A stretch of 64,000 nucleotides of DNA, taken from contig RPFO01000079.1 of NCBI GenBank assembly GCA_009746045.1, positions 52,501-116,500 on the forward strand, in the 5' to 3' direction. A model generated the notes under the pieces. The model was not told where the DNA came from, did no database searches, and saw only the letters and a list, made by a program, of their open reading frames with translations. The stretch is from Mesostigma viride (taxonomy: Eukaryota; Streptophyta; Mesostigmatophyceae; Mesostigmatales; Mesostigmataceae). The first letter of the stretch is position 1. Each line of letters opens with the position of its first letter. The translations under genes and the position numbers were made by a program. Positions 10,084-22,279 of this stretch are shown piece by piece.

Positions 10084-13000
10084 ATAGGGCAACGGCCCAT
10101 TCTTGGTATTGCAAGTTTTAACGTGCGCACCCTCCCTGCAGATCCTTCTACGAGCGGCGGCACCCCAGCACGCCAACGCGTCGACGAGCTGATCGCCCTG
10201 TGCGCCGACAACAAGATCGCTGTTCTTGGAGTCCAGGAGCACCGACGCACCGTTGACCCTCAGCACGCGGTCAACGGTCTGCTGGTCGACGACCTGCGTG
10301 CAGGCTGGCGGTTCCACTATGGTGGCGGCGACGCGCCGGGCCAAGGTGGTGTGGGCCTCTTGTGCTCGCCGGCAGCATCAGAGCAGCTCCAGTCCATCGT
10401 GCTGCGGTCCCCGCGTGTGCTAGTGGCCACTTTTTCGGCCACTGAGGGCCATTCACACCACACGCTAACCGTTATCGTGGGATATGCACCACATGCGGGT
10501 CGAGCTCAGGCGGAACGTGAGGCCTTCTTCGACGCCCTCAAGGAGGAGGAGGCCAACATCCCAGCTCGGCACTTCCTGGTTATGCTGCTCGACGCCAACG
10601 CCACGCTGCCAGTTGGCACTGGGGGCGCTCAGTATTCCCCAACCAACACGACAGCCAACGGTAACACGCCTTTATTTGCGAATCTGCTGGCAGAATCTGC
10701 GCTGGTTGCATGCAATGCTTCTTTCGCACGCCCCGCTGAGCAGCTGGCCACCTTTTTTGGGCCGTCGGATCGGGTGGTGTGCCTTGATTATGTCTGCGTA
10801 CGTCGGGCTCAGCGCCCCTCAGTTGTCGATGCTCGCGTCCTGCAAGATTCTGTCAGCACGGTGGAATCTGATCATCGTCTCGTGCTCGCTCGCATCAGAT
10901 TGCGGTTTCCTGGGGTGAAACCGTCGCGACAGCTGGCACCTCAGCCAGATCTGAAAGTGCTCCGGATTGTGCTGAAGGATGCCGACAAGATGTCAGCAGC
11001 AGAGCAGGCCGCTATGTCGCACAGGGATGATTTCCTGGCCGTATTCGACGCCGGGGCAGCCGACAGCAGTTACACGCCATTCCGCCGCCGGGGGATATTT
11101 CAGTGATCCTCCGTGGTGTCGCCGCCAAGTATCGCCTGGCTGCCCGCACCCTCCCCACCTTGCCTCCGCGTCGGCAGCTTGCTGTCCACCGTCACGCACC
11201 GACAGTGGTCGCCGCCAGGCAGATGCTCCGCCGCAACAGAGATCCGATCGCCAAACCTGGGCTGCAAGCAGCTCTGAGGGCCGCCTACGAGCAGGCTGAG
11301 AAGGCAGATGCTCAGCAGATGGTCAAGGACCTGCGCAGCTGCCAGCAGAAGCACGACGGCAAGGGGGCCTGGTTCTGGTACAAGCGCCTCGGGCACCCGG
11401 ACGGCCTCGGCCGGCCCCACCGCCACGACGTCCCCGGCGCCCCAGCCAAGCGGCTTCGTACCTGGGCCACGGCCACGGCCGAGGTCGTGGGGACAGCTGC
11501 GCCGCCCCCACCCCTGCTCCCAGCCGCCGCCGCCCGCCCGGCCGCCCTGGCCGGCCCCGCTGGGCCCCCGGCCCCGCCTAGGTCAGCGGCGGACTACCTA
11601 GTCCCCCCGCTGGTCGGCCCACTTGGCGACCCGTCTGACATGCCTCCTTTCACCTCTCGCGAGGTCACGGAGGCGGTCCAGCGCCTGCGTTATGACGCAG
11701 CCACCGGCTCTGACGAGATTCCGGCCGCAGTTGTAAAACTTGCAGCCGAATTCGAGGACACAGGTGTTATGCTGCTCTTCCGGGACATCTGCAACCGCCT
11801 TCTGCTGTCGTCGCAACCACCTCCAGCGGCCTGGCAACACAGTTTTCGCACGATGCTGTACAAGAACAAGGGGTCGCCTGCCGACCCCGGCAACTACAGA
11901 GGGGTGTGCATTCAAAGTGCCCCCCTCAAGCTTCTTATGCGGCTCATCCTGAACCGCCTGCGCACGGCCCTGGACGGTCACCTCAGCGAGACTCAGCACG
12001 GCTTCCGTTCAGGTCGCAACACAGTACAGGCGCTCTTCGCTACTCGCCGACTGGTGGAGGAACTGCAACGCCTTCAGCCTGGTGAGTCCCCTTTGCACCT
12101 TGTGCTGGTGGACTTCATCAAAGCCTTCGATTCGGTTTTCTGGCCTGCGCTTTGGGACATCCTCGAGTTGTTCCGGATCCCCCGCCCCCTGATTGCTGTC
12201 ATCCGCAACCTGTATGAAGGGTCCACCACTTCGGTGCGCACTTCTTACGGGACCACGCCCCCATGCCCTTTACAGAAGGGTGTGTGGCAGGGCTGCGTGC
12301 TGTCGCCCTACCTGTTCATTATTGTTGTCGAATACGTAATGATTCAGGCGCGCAAGCGATTTGCCCGCATCGTGGGCAGGGAACCAGGAGTGCAGGTTGC
12401 TAACAAATTCTGGCATGGCGGTGCGGACACGGAGATTCGGCTAGCAGACATCATTTACGCAGACGACACCACCCTCTTCGAGGACACTGAGCACGTGCAG
12501 ACATGGCTTGACTGCCTGGCTCTCGAGGCCCGTGCAGTGGGGCTTGAGGTCAGCAAGAAGACAGAGGCCCTGGCGGTTGGGCTCACCAACTCAGCGCCGC
12601 CCCTCTATCTCCTAGACGGCTCTCGAGTCCTGTATCGGGACCGCGTTAAGCTGCTGGGCAGCCTGCTCCCAGCTGCGAGGTTGATGTGGACCATCGCATC
12701 TCCCTCGCCTGGCACGCTTTACGCCAGTACCGGGCCCTGTGGCGCAAGCCCCTGGGCAAGATCGAGAAACAGGACCTGTTCAAGGTCCTCGTCCTTCCTG
12801 TTCTCACGTATGGCGCCGAGACGTGGACCCTCACCGCCGACCTGGCCCGCAAGCTGGACGGCGCGGTCACCAGCATGCTGCGTTCCATTTTCAGAGTAGG
12901 ATATGCTGCTCATGTCCGCAATGAGGACCTGTACCAGGGCATGCCCTATATCACCAGCACCATTAAGCAACGCCGCCTGCAGCTAGTAGGGCACCTAGCT

Positions 13001-13281
13001 CGCACCAACCAGGTAGACACCTCACGTGGCCCCCCGCAGGACTGCGACCAGCCCAGCCTGGCCGGCACCTCCTGACGTGGGCTGGGCCCAGTGATGTTAG
13101 ACGCCGCAAGGCCCGCACCTTCAAAGAACAGCTAGTAGAGGACATGGGGGGCCTAGGCCTCTCCGTGATTTGGAAGAAGATGATGGACAAGGCCAAGTGG
13201 GCCCAGGTCATAGAGGACAACGAGCCCCCCCCAGTGGGGAAGCGCCCGCGTGTGCAATCCCGTGGGAGGCACGCCAGATAG
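10084..13281 (+). pseudogene. Family C LINE ORF2: APE endonuclease + reverse transcriptase, frameshifted
   Basis: Endonuclease half (to 11106): the Asn motif SFNVRTL, catalytic Glu in GVQEHR, VIVGYAPHAG, LLDANATLP, VCLDYV and terminal SDHRLVLARI, i.e. all apurinic-endonuclease motifs. RT half (11103-12899): YKNKG...DPGNYRGVCI, HGFRSGRNT, motif A FIKAFDSVFW, motif B KGVWQGCVLSPYLF, motif C IYADDTTLF. The C-terminal domain (KRRLQLVGHLARTNQVDT, then GLGLSVIWKKMMDKAKW) ends at 13281. Frame changes near 11100, 12660 and 13050 disable it. The domain order and YADD box are those of the L1 clade. Confidence 0.85.
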
Positions 13282-13474
13282 CTCCCCTAGGGCAGCGTGC
13301 GGCTGCCTAGATAGATGTTGTAGTTAGAATGCTGTTAGATAGATGTAGTATGTAGCCAATGTAGATAGATTAGACCGGTAGGACTGTTTGCACCCATCCA
13401 TCCATCCATCGGGGTTAATGCTCCGTGACTCCCCAACGGGAGCACGAGTCTAATTAATTAATTAATTAATGGAT

Positions 13475-13808
13475 GTTGCAGTCGATCAGCATTTAGCCAT
13501 GCTAGGCCTAAGCAGGGAGCTACTCTCTGCTGAGATGCCATGTGTACACCAGCGATAGCCTAGCCACATACCTTCCACCCCATATGTCATGCAGGCCTTC
13601 TAGGCCCTCTCCTCGAGCCGCCTTGTGTGCTTGTGCTTGTTTAGTGGAAGGCATGAACCATCATGGCGGTGCAGGTGCACCTTGTGCACCCAGAGCAGGT
13701 GATAGTTGTACATCCTACACCTGCAGGTTGTCGCCCTGATTGTATTACAAACCCATAGATGCACCTTTCTCAGGGCTATGTGTTACATATGCTCCCCACG
13801 GAGCTATG
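13475..13808 (+). mobile_element. ORF1-type LINE fragment, right half (3' end)
   Basis: Continues the fragment 7877-8147 after the family C insertion. It carries the diverged 3' UTR (GCATTTAGCCATGCTAGGCC, GAGCTACTCTCTGCTGAG, GGTGCAGGTGCACCTTG) and ends CCCCACGGAGCTATG plus an ATTA-type tail (13810-13838), as in the ends at 2270 and 38930. Confidence 0.6.
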
Positions 13809-13838
13809 ATTTTAATTAATTAATTAATTAATTAAGGG

Positions 13839-14079
13839 GAGGGGACACCCCTAAAGGGCACTTTTCTGGAAACCATACCTATGCATGTGCTAAAAATCCA
13901 ATTATGATTGGGGACCATAAATATGATTTAAAAAAAAAATTCCAACCACTTGGGGGGGGTACTAGCCCCCACCAGATGCCGGTTACGCGCTAAAAATAGA
14001 AAAAGACGCTACTTTTGGCATATTTTCCCTAGGACAATGGGCAAACATATTTGGACCAAATCATATATTTCCATATAGT
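13839..14079. other. AT-rich unassigned sequence
   Basis: No ORF and no repeat partner in the window; contains short A and G homopolymer runs. Confidence 0.35.
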
Positions 14080-14690
14080 TCCCCCACTTTTGAGAAAGTC
14101 TGCCTAATTTTGAGCACAAAACACTGATGTTTAGACACATTGATGGATTTTCCCGCAAAAAGGGTACTTTTTTTCACCAAAAAAAATAAAACAAATCATA
14201 AACACATGGGATCATGCCATATCTTATATTTTCAAATACTAGAGAGGGGGGACATGCAGCCCCAAATTTTCAGGTCATTCTGACAAGCGCAGCCCTATTT
14301 GATGGATATTCCTAGATTGCCACCTGTGACGAAGCTAAGGGAGGTTTTAGCTAGTATTTAACCACACCAACACCCCTTTATACATCTAAGCCTCATGAAA
14401 ACTGGCCAAACCACATACTACCATTCTCTGCACATATGGTACCTCCTATGTTCAAGGTTTGACGCCATTCTGACAAGAACTGCCCAAGTTACAACCACTC
14501 CAAGACGGCCACCCATGTAGACGCTACAAGGAAATTAGAGTAACCATTTAGCCACACTAGCACCTCCTTCTTCATCAAAGACATCTGCAAACTGACCAAA
14601 GCACACATAATCAACTCTTGCACGCTGACGGCAACGCATGCTCAATGTGGGGGGTCATTGCGACAAGAACTGCTCAAGTTGATGGGTTTC
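14080..14690. repeat. Diverged tandem repeat, period about 190 bp
   Basis: The block beginning CATTCTGACAAGAACTGC recurs in degraded form near 14275, 14467 and 14652. Each is followed by a similar order of motifs (a TTAGCCACACTAGCACC-like and an AAACTGACCAAAGCACA-like stretch). Copies are only moderately similar, so the array is old. No coding potential. Confidence 0.5.
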
Positions 14691-14692
14691 CT

Positions 14693-15012
14693 ATATTCTG
14701 ATCAGACACTCCGCAAAGGTGAAAACCTTTGCGTTCAGTGCCAGGCCGCGGAAAACGCGGAAAACGCGATCTGCAAATGAATCCGACCGGAATCGAACTG
14801 GGGACCTCTCGCACCAATTTTGCTGACTATAGGACGGACGTCTCCGGATACCATGGCATCGCCAACTTACACCTACAGTCATCCGCAAAAGTTCTCCTGT
14901 CCGGGGAGTGATGCAAGCCTTTCGGATTTGGTACTAGATAAATCACTCGAGATCTGTGTGTAGGAGTACTACACACGTGTCTGCACGCGAGACTTGTTCA
15001 GTCTCGCACCGT
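14693..15012 (-). mobile_element. tRNA-like SINE candidate, copy 1
   Basis: Near-identical to 33545-33871 in the opposite orientation. Its own strand contains a pol III B-box-like AGTTCGATTCC. TCCGTCC pairs at six of seven positions with the downstream GGTCGGA like an acceptor stem, but only about 57 nt separate the ends and the T stem is imperfect, so it is not a functional tRNA. Short hairpins flank it (TGTGTAGGAGTACTACACA and GCGAGACT...AGTCTCGC). Confidence 0.5.
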
Positions 15013-16469
15013 GACCACATGACAACGTTCCTATATGACCACATGACAAGGCGCTAAGGACCACTCAGTAAGTTAGTAGCCCCACAGTGCCACTTCATAT
15101 GCCATCCAACATGCACCAAAACCATGCTGAGTATGTTTACAATGTACAAAGGGGTGGCCACGCACCTCATATGTCTTCATCATCCCTCCAGCATGGCCAG
15201 CCTTGTAAATATGTGCATAGCCTTGACGATGGTAGCCCTAACATGCCTAAGCAGTATTTCCTATGTTTCTCCCAGGTTAGAGTGTAAGGTTGATGCCAAC
15301 CAAGCTAATCAACACAACAACACCTCCTAAACTGTCCTCCCCGGCATGGATGACAAACTGGGACTATGGAGGGCAAGGAACCAAGTAGGAACATGGTATA
15401 TATAGCTTGCATGCAGTCATGCATGTCAACCATGGTTGGCTCAGCACATTGTAGTCTTGTCACGTCATCATCACAAAGGAAAGCTCAAACAACCATTGGT
15501 GCCAGCTATCTACATGCAGTCACACAAATGCAATATCTCCAACATCATCATCACTATAACACTTCCATCCCTGCACGATAAAATGCAAAGAAACCATTGG
15601 CGGCCCTTCACCGCATGAGCGCTGTGATGCCGCTGCGGCCTGCGAAGAGAGGGTGCGTCACTCTCAAACAACAAGAAGCGTCCATACGCACAACATCCTT
15701 GCCAGAACACGTTTTATGAAATGCCTTATACCTTCCCGAAGAGCTACAGGCTGCGACTGAAGCGGCCCTGATCACGACATCAACGAAAACAATCTAAAGC
15801 TGCCAGGTATTCGACAACACAACGGCAAGCGACGGCGAGCTAGCTGGCGGAAACTGCCCAAAAAGAACGCAAAAAACCTCGAACGATGAGCTCATAGAAG
15901 AAAGCACCGATAGCAGATAACATTCGCGACAAAGCTGTACCTTGCCCTCGTAAATCCCTCGCCCAGGCGCGCAACAACAGCCGTTCTTCCATGGACAGGT
16001 CAGACACGCAATGCGCAGGTCTGAACAATTACTTACCGATAATGGCCGAAAATCTGGCAAAAAGCACCAGCTCGGTTAAGAATTCGATGCAACCGATATT
16101 AATGCCTGCTTCACGGTCAGAACAGCCCCCCAAACCGCTATTTTACAGCCGCTATCATGAATTCTATTTCATTCCGCGCGACCAAAAAATTCAGATTACC
16201 CCCCATGCCGATGGCATAAAAAAACAACAGCGATATTGTAAACCAGCTGATTTCCGCCGCAAACTAACATCATATACTCATCTCCTTTTAGATTCGAGTA
16301 AAATTTTTGCATTTCGCCTGCCCTAGTGTGGTAGTTTCGCCTGAACGCAGTCGCCATGGCCACTTCCGCAAGGGGTGCGCGCACCGTGCACGTGAAATTT
16401 GTGACCTTCGGCTCCGGCGCGAATTTTTTGGCGCCAAAAAATTCGGGGGTGTCCCGTCCCCTTAATGAG
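15013..16469. other. Long stretch with no recognisable gene
   Basis: Short ORFs only (under 115 codons), without repeat partners or familiar motifs. Between about 16390 and 16450 a hairpin pairs GAATTTTTTGGCG with CGCCAAAAAATTC. It may hold non-coding host sequence or decayed elements. Confidence 0.4.
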
Positions 16470-16930
16470 TCAGCTGATATAGTGCCTGTAGTAGGCGTGC
16501 ATGTACAAGGCCACGGTCTAACTATTATACACTGTCAAAAAAGCCGGGCTGGCTGGCGTCCAAGTCGTACTCGTCCGAGTTCGGCTCGGCAGGGCGACTG
16601 CGCTTGGGTTCAGGCGACGCTGCGAGCGAGGCGAGCCCGGGAGGCTGGGCGACCACTATAGGGCTTTACTAGTGGTGCCGCTGCCTTCTGGGCCGGAGGG
16701 CGAAGCCGCAGCCGAAGCTGCAGACGTATTTTCAGGGCTGAGCGCAGCCGCCAGCCAGGCTGCGTTGCGCGGAGGAGCGTTTGCTCGCCATATATTACGT
16801 ATTGCTTCGGAAAATTATATCAGCGTGTGCGTCTTAGAAAGACGAAGTGGTTGTGATATTCACGGCCGAATTGGGTGCCCAAACGTGAAAGTTATGAGCT
16901 ACGCCGTCAGCCATGGCTACCTGGCTGTAA
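16470..16930 (-). mobile_element. Internally deleted ORF1-only LINE copy
   Basis: Reading the minus strand: 5' leader (GGTAGCCATGGCTGACGGCG, then the conserved hairpin region), the ORF1 N-terminus (AANAP-type Ala-rich start, SASPEPKRSRPAEPNSDEYD), then an abrupt join to the post-ORF1 3' UTR (TATAATAGTTAGACCGTGGC, ending near CACTATATCAGCTGACT). Most of ORF1 is missing. Confidence 0.6.
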
Positions 16931-18376
16931 GTTAGCTGTCTAAAGTAATAGTAGTATGAATTAAGCAATTATATTAAGGATTATATTAAGGATTATATTA
17001 AGGACGCTTACCCATTAATCAATTAATTACCCACCGAGCCACGAGCCACGAGGTAGCCATGGCTGACGGCGGAGCTCATAACTTTCACGTTTGAGCACCG
17101 AATTTAACCGTGAATCTCACTATCGCTTCGTCTTTCTAAGACGCACATGCTGGTATAATTTTCCGACTCTATTACGCAATAGTAGTATATGAGGAGCAAA
17201 CGCCCCTCGACGCAACGAAGTTTGGCGGATGCGCTCGCCTTTGACAATGCGGCAGCTGATCGAGGCTGCCGCTTCGCCAGATCCGGCAGGCAGCGGTGAC
17301 ACTAGTCGTGCACTGGTGGTCGCCCAGCAACCTCCCGGCCTCAATGCCTCGCCATCGGCATCGCCTGACCCTAAACGCGCCCGCTCAGCTGACAAAACAG
17401 GAGGGTCTTCACGCCCCTCGGAACCGCGCTTTCGGCTCAAACCTTTCCAGGTCGATGATCACGACTGGACCAACATGTCTCCGTCCGATGCTCTGGACTG
17501 CATCTTCTACGGGGACTACGCCTCGCTTTACGACCTGTGCATCCATCTCCACGCCACCGGACGCCTCCTCGTCACCGACGGCCGTCGCTGGCACAACGTC
17601 AGCATGGTTTTCGGCTCCCCCCGCCCCGTCCTCCAGCATGCCATCCTCAACTCCCTTCTCCAGCGCTCTGACGGCGAGATCTGGGCTCCATCCATCTCCG
17701 CCCCCACCCTCCGTTCCCTCCTCATGGAAGCCTTCCAGCAGCACGTGACCCCCCTTGCTGCTGACGTCGCAGCAATGGGTGGCCCGCTGGCTGCTGAACT
17801 TCCTCACCTCACCGCCACCTCCACTGCCATTTCCGCCTCCACTGCCGACATCAAAGCCCAGCTCCTCGACCTCGACCAACGCCTTAAGCCACCGCCACCG
17901 CCCTTAATTGAGAGCTTGCATGACACCGCCGGCCTCACCGCCCAGGCGGTGAAGGACATCGCCGCCCAGCCGGCGCCTGCTGGCCCGGCCGGCGATGCTC
18001 CCTCCACCTGGGCACACCACCTCCACCACCTCCACCATCACGCGGGCACAACTCAAGCAACAAGCCCTCGACCTTCGCGAGGAAGCTGACATCGCCCGGC
18101 GCAGCCACAATGTCATCGTCAAGCACTTCGACCAGCCGGCAGGTGAGACCTCCACGAGCCTTCTTGAGGCATTTAAGCGCGACATTTTTGCCCCCATGCT
18201 ACTCACTGGTGAGCTGGACATGTCGGCTGTCCGCCTCCCCCGCGCGCGGGGGAACTAGGCTGGCCCGGCACCCGTGCTCCTCACCTTTAAGTACATGGCG
18301 AACAAGCTGTCGTTCCTTAAAGGCGGCAAGAAGCTCTCGAGGACTCGCTTCACGCTGGACGACAACTTGACCCTGG

Positions 18377-19043
18377 TGTAACGTCCCGATCCGGATGGTG
18401 CGAAAGATCTAATCTAGTATAAGGTGCAGTTTAATAAGCCGGCATAGCCGCGCATCCGCGTACCGCGATAGCAAGCAAAGATCGCAGTAAATTGACTAAC
18501 TGAGCCGCGGTTTATCCTCAGCTAGGCCTTATAGCATGATTAATTAATCTAGCTATATAACACGGCATGTCATGAGGCAAATGACATCCGAATTAGTGCC
18601 CCTTGGTCTGAGAGAGTCGTCAACACTCGATTCATTAATCATCAAACCAAAGAGAGAGAGTCCATCGTCCTCAGACCAATTTCACCTAGCTGCGCTACCA
18701 AGCTGGCAAGTTGGTGTGCAAGCGCGCCGACATGCGCGCCGATCTTCCAGATACTGCCGTCAAGCCCCAATAGGTTCTGTATGACGTCTAGGGCCGGCCC
18801 GGCCCCTAGAAGATCTCGTACTTCTGGCTAGGCCCAAAATAAATGGTCCGAAACACACAAAGTACCAAATAAACACACAAAGTCCCGAACTAAGGACATA
18901 TTCCCAAATAAGTCCCGAATTGAGTCCTATAGTCCGGCGGACTATGAAAGCGAGCTATCGAAAGTCCCAAACGAATAACAAATGACTTTCGACTTATTTA
19001 TTGAAGGCATTGTTACGCCCATACAAAGGTCTGGGCCGTAACA
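18377..19043 (-). repeat. 3' LTR of the non-autonomous element
   Basis: 667 bp, closely similar to 22614-23288. It differs at the outer end and lacks a 4-bp TTGA present near 23011 in the other LTR. Confidence 0.85.
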
Positions 19044-19057
19044 CTCCTCCCTTCCCC
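19044..19057 (-). promoter_or_regulatory. Polypurine tract
   Basis: Minus strand GGGGAAGGGAGGAG lies immediately before the 3' LTR (TGTTACGG), the standard plus-strand primer site. Confidence 0.75.
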
Positions 19058-19381
19058 AGGGGACGATAGCTATATCGTCCAGGCTTGGTGGGGCGCACGC
19101 AACAAGACAATTAGCACAAACAAACAAACAAACAAAAAAGAAGCACTTGCAAGCAAAACAAGCAACACACACACAAAAGCGACCATTGCCCAGGCTGGGC
19201 AGTCAGCTATAGAGAACAATAGTACAAAATCGGCCATGGGGATACTATGTCCCAACCCCTGTTCGCCAGCGGGTCAGTAAAGCCAACTCTCCCCGGCATT
19301 GCCACACACGGACAATTCCTTGATAGCCGATGGGATGATGTCGTCATCCCGTTGCAATCCATCCATGAGGAGGTCACGACC

Positions 19382-20245
19382 TCACATTCCTCCAATGCTG
19401 GGGCCCACCCCTCCCGAAAGCGCCTTCCGTTGGTGATACTCGTGGAGTACCTGGCGACCCTGCTCACCAATTTCCTCGAGGATCTTCCCGGGGTTAGCGA
19501 GGTGATCCACATTGTATGCGAGCTGGTATTTGTTCACGTTGGTGCGCGTTTGAGCGCGGTCTACCCACGTCCCGGTGGGCCAGTACGACATGAATGCGGC
19601 CAGGTATTGCGGGTGCATGAACAAGATTGTGCCCGCGTTCCAATCAATAACCCCACATCCATGCTCCTCAAAGAAACCTCCCGCCACTGTCAACACTACG
19701 ACGCGCACCTGGAGAGCGTTGAAGCGAAAGCCCGGAGCCCTCACAAAGTTGGGCACGACCCAGTCGAGGAATGCCTCTCCCTGGCACGGAGCATACTTGG
19801 GACAGTCAACCTTTCGAGGTTTACCATCTACCATGTATTTTGGCAGCTCCCGCTTGGGGCCGTATCGCGTACCAGAACCCTCGATCTGGCGTCGATTCTA
19901 GGCAGTCCTGGGTGCACTTTTGGGTGCACAGCTACGGCCCCTAGGCATTGGGCGAGTCCTAATCTCCTGAGGTGGTGCCTCTACGTGCAAGCCTACTGGA
20001 CGTGTCATGTATTCCTGGATAAACCTATCTGCTTCCCATGCTGTCTTGAATCCCTTAAAGATAGCCCTATGCATATCCACTATATAGCTCTTGCAGTCTA
20101 CCCAGCTATAGAAAATACCTACTTTCCCTGTGCCTCCATCATGTGCCACAGCATAGTAAAGTTGCCTAGATACATCACTATCCCAACCCCCAAGTGCTCC
20201 ATTATTATATCTAATATTATTTCTATTATTACTATTAGCCATCAC
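19382..20245 (-). CDS. RNase H1 N-terminal (viroplasmin-like) domain protein of an LTR element; one in-frame stop
   Basis: The only substantial ORF of the element. Residues about 25-80 (QLYYAVAHDGGTGKVGIFYS, then SWVDCKSYIVDMHRAIFKGF and KTAWEADRFIQ) fit the caulimovirus-VI / RNase H1 hybrid-binding fold: YYAV near the start, G-I-x-x-S-W-x-x-C, and K-x-F-K-T-x-x-E-A. A TAG at 19898-19900 separates it from a same-frame downstream part (MVDGKPRKVDCPKYAP to GVGPSIGGM, ending 19382) that I do not recognise. It may be one protein of about 287 codons with a nonsense mutation, or two. No catalytic RNase H domain is visible. Binding of RNA/DNA hybrids during reverse transcription is a guess from the family. 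Confidence 0.55.
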
Positions 20246-20357
20246 ACACGTCGTCTATTGCCAGCAGACAGAGATAGAAAAGAGAAAGGAACCTTTTCAC
20301 CTCTAGTGTGTGACCTGTCACAGGGGGGGGGATGCCAACTGGCTCTAATCTAATCAC

Positions 20358-20736
20358 TATCACAGAAATCAGGAGCTTCGCGCTCCTAATTCCATACAAG
20401 AGGGTAGCCTCCGTGATAACTGCCCGCCTTTTCGCAAGGACGAAGCCACGGAAACCACCCTACCAGCGCCCACAGCTTTCGCAGCCAGGACGCTAGTCAC
20501 AATACGTCACAGGAAACGACAATTCACAAACAAAACAACAAGGATGGGCGCACATAACCTCACCTCCTACGCGTGCAGGTAAGAGGGACGGAGCAAGGCG
20601 GTTGGCTGCAAGCGACTACCACATACTGCATGGCAAAACATACCTTGGCGTTGCGCAGCCGACTTTCCTCCCTAGCTTGGCGCCGATTCCTTGTAGTGGT
20701 GCAGAGCCGAGCTCCCCGTCGGTGCCCAGTCGACAG
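20358..20736. other. Internal LTR-element sequence without a gene
   Basis: Non-coding internal region of the LTR element up to the LINE insertion site; nothing recognised. Confidence 0.4.
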
Positions 20737-20872
20737 GAGATGCTTCTAATTAATTAATTAATTAATTAGACTCGTGCTCCCGTTGGGGAGTCACGGAGCA
20801 TTAACCCCGATGGATGGATGGATGGGTGCAAACAGTCCTACCGGTCTAATCTATCTACATTGGCTACATACT

Positions 20873-21612
20873 TGTTACGTCCAAGCTTGTTTACTTAGGG
20901 TTCGTTAGTGGACATATTGGCCGTAACAATATACTGTCGTCAGATTTGTGTAGCTAGTTACGCACCCTTTTTCCAAGGGGTTGGCCTACGTTGCTTTTAA
21001 TAGCACATTATGTGTAGGTCAGGGCCCGGCGCTGTGGTGTAGCGCCGGCTAGCTAGGCCGAGCCACGTGGTGGGCTGAGCCTTAGTCTAGGGCATTTTCC
21101 AGTGTACGCCCATTCGTAGCTAGTTTGGTGGCTTTCAGGTTTACAACACATTCCAGTGTTTTATCATTCGTGGCTAGTCGGGAGGGTGGGTTTCCACCCA
21201 CTGTTATTCCGAAACAGTCCACAATCGGGAGTGTTGTTATTGGGCCGGTTGTGGGCCGATCATCTATGCATCATGCATGCCCGCGTTGTGCATCGTCTTC
21301 CAACGTGCACGACGGCGGGCATATAGGTGTTGGTGTTTTATTTACCTACTCTCTCTCGGTTAATTGCAATGGCATAAAGTGACTCACGTCTACTTTCCGA
21401 GGGGGCTCTGCCCGCGGGTTGGGATAAAGTATGGATTCCAATTCCTGACGTACAAGTTACATGCCATTATCACGATCCGGAATGTCCTGATAAATGTATC
21501 GCACATCCTGCTCCAGGGATTAGTTCCTACCATGAAGTCGACCATCGTCCACGACAGTCAGTCGTGGATCAGGTGTAGATCTTTCGCAGCCGGCAGTCAG
21601 CCGGATGTAAAA
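20873..21612. mobile_element. Solo LTR-like insertion, 740 bp
   Basis: Breaks the family C 3' UTR, which is continuous at about 13330-13370. The 5-bp duplication ATACT lies at 20868-20872 and 21613-21617. Ends TGTTACGTCC and GGATGTAAAA are near-inverted repeats (the second differs by two bases from the perfect complement). No ORF of note inside. Ends, duplication size and lack of coding sequence fit a solo LTR of another family. Confidence 0.7.
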
Positions 21613-21682
21613 ATACTACATCTATCTAACAGCATTCTAACTACAACATCTATCTAGGCAGCCGCACGCTGCCCTAGGGGAG

Positions 21683-22279
21683 CTATCTGGCGTGCCTCCC
21701 ACGGGATTGCACACGCGGGCGCTTCCCCACTGGGGGGGGCTCGTTGTCCTCTATGACCTGGGCCCACTTGGCCTTGTCCATCATCTTCTTCCAAATTACG
21801 GAGAGGCCTAGGCCCCCCATGTCCTCTACTAGCTGTTCTTTGAAGGTGCGGGCCTTGCGGCGTCTAACATCACTGGGCCCCGCCCACGTCAGGAGGTGCC
21901 GGCCAGGCTGGGCTGGTCGCAGTCCTGCGGGGGGGCCACGTGAGGTGTCTACCTGGTTGGTGCGAGCTAGGTGCCCTACTAGCTGCAGGCGTCGTTGCTT
22001 AATGGTGCTGGTGATATAGGGCATGCCCTGGTACAGGTCCTCATTGCGGACATGAGCAGCATATCCTACTCTGAAAATGGAACGCAGCATGCTGGTGACT
22101 GCGCCGTCCAGCTTGCGGGCCAGGTCGGCGGTGAGGGTCCACGTCTCGGCTCCATACGTGAGAACAGGAAGCACGAGGACCTTGAACAGGTCCTGTTTCT
22201 CGATCTTGCCCAGGGGCTTGCGCCACAGGGCCCGGTACTGGCGTAAAGCGTGCCAGGCGAGGGAGATGCGATGGTCCAC
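21683..22279 (-). CDS. LINE ORF2 C-terminal domain, open in this copy
   Basis: 198 uninterrupted codons homologous to the end of the family C ORF2: LAWHALRQYRALWRKPLGK, VLPVLTYGAETWTL, RRLQLVGHLARTNQVDT, GLGLSVIWKKMMDKAKW, ending in a basic tail. It lacks the polymerase core because the insertion is 5'-truncated, so it is a remnant. It is useful as the unshifted reference for 12686-13281. Confidence 0.8.
   Translation of the reverse strand: MDHRISLAWHALRQYRALWRKPLGKIEKQDLFKVLVLPVLTYGAETWTLTADLARKLDGAVTSMLRSIFRVGYAAHVRNEDLYQGMPYITSTIKQRRLQLVGHLARTNQVDTSRGPPAGLRPAQPGRHLLTWAGPSDVRRRKARTFKEQLVEDMGGLGLSVIWKKMMDKAKWAQVIEDNEPPPVGKRPRVQSRGRHAR

Larger units (their letters stand above)
8148..13468 (+). 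mobile_element. Full-length L1-type LINE, family C
   Basis: Order: 5' leader resembling the other L1-type leaders (about 8172-8471), ORF1 (8472-9708), C-rich spacer, ORF2 with APE endonuclease and RT (10084-13281), 3' UTR with four CCAT units, and an ATTA-repeat tail. It lies inside an older LINE fragment whose halves are contiguous at 27235 (GGGACCCCCATGGATGTCGC); ATGGAT flanks both ends. Both ORFs carry several frameshifts, so this copy is not autonomous now. Confidence 0.8.
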
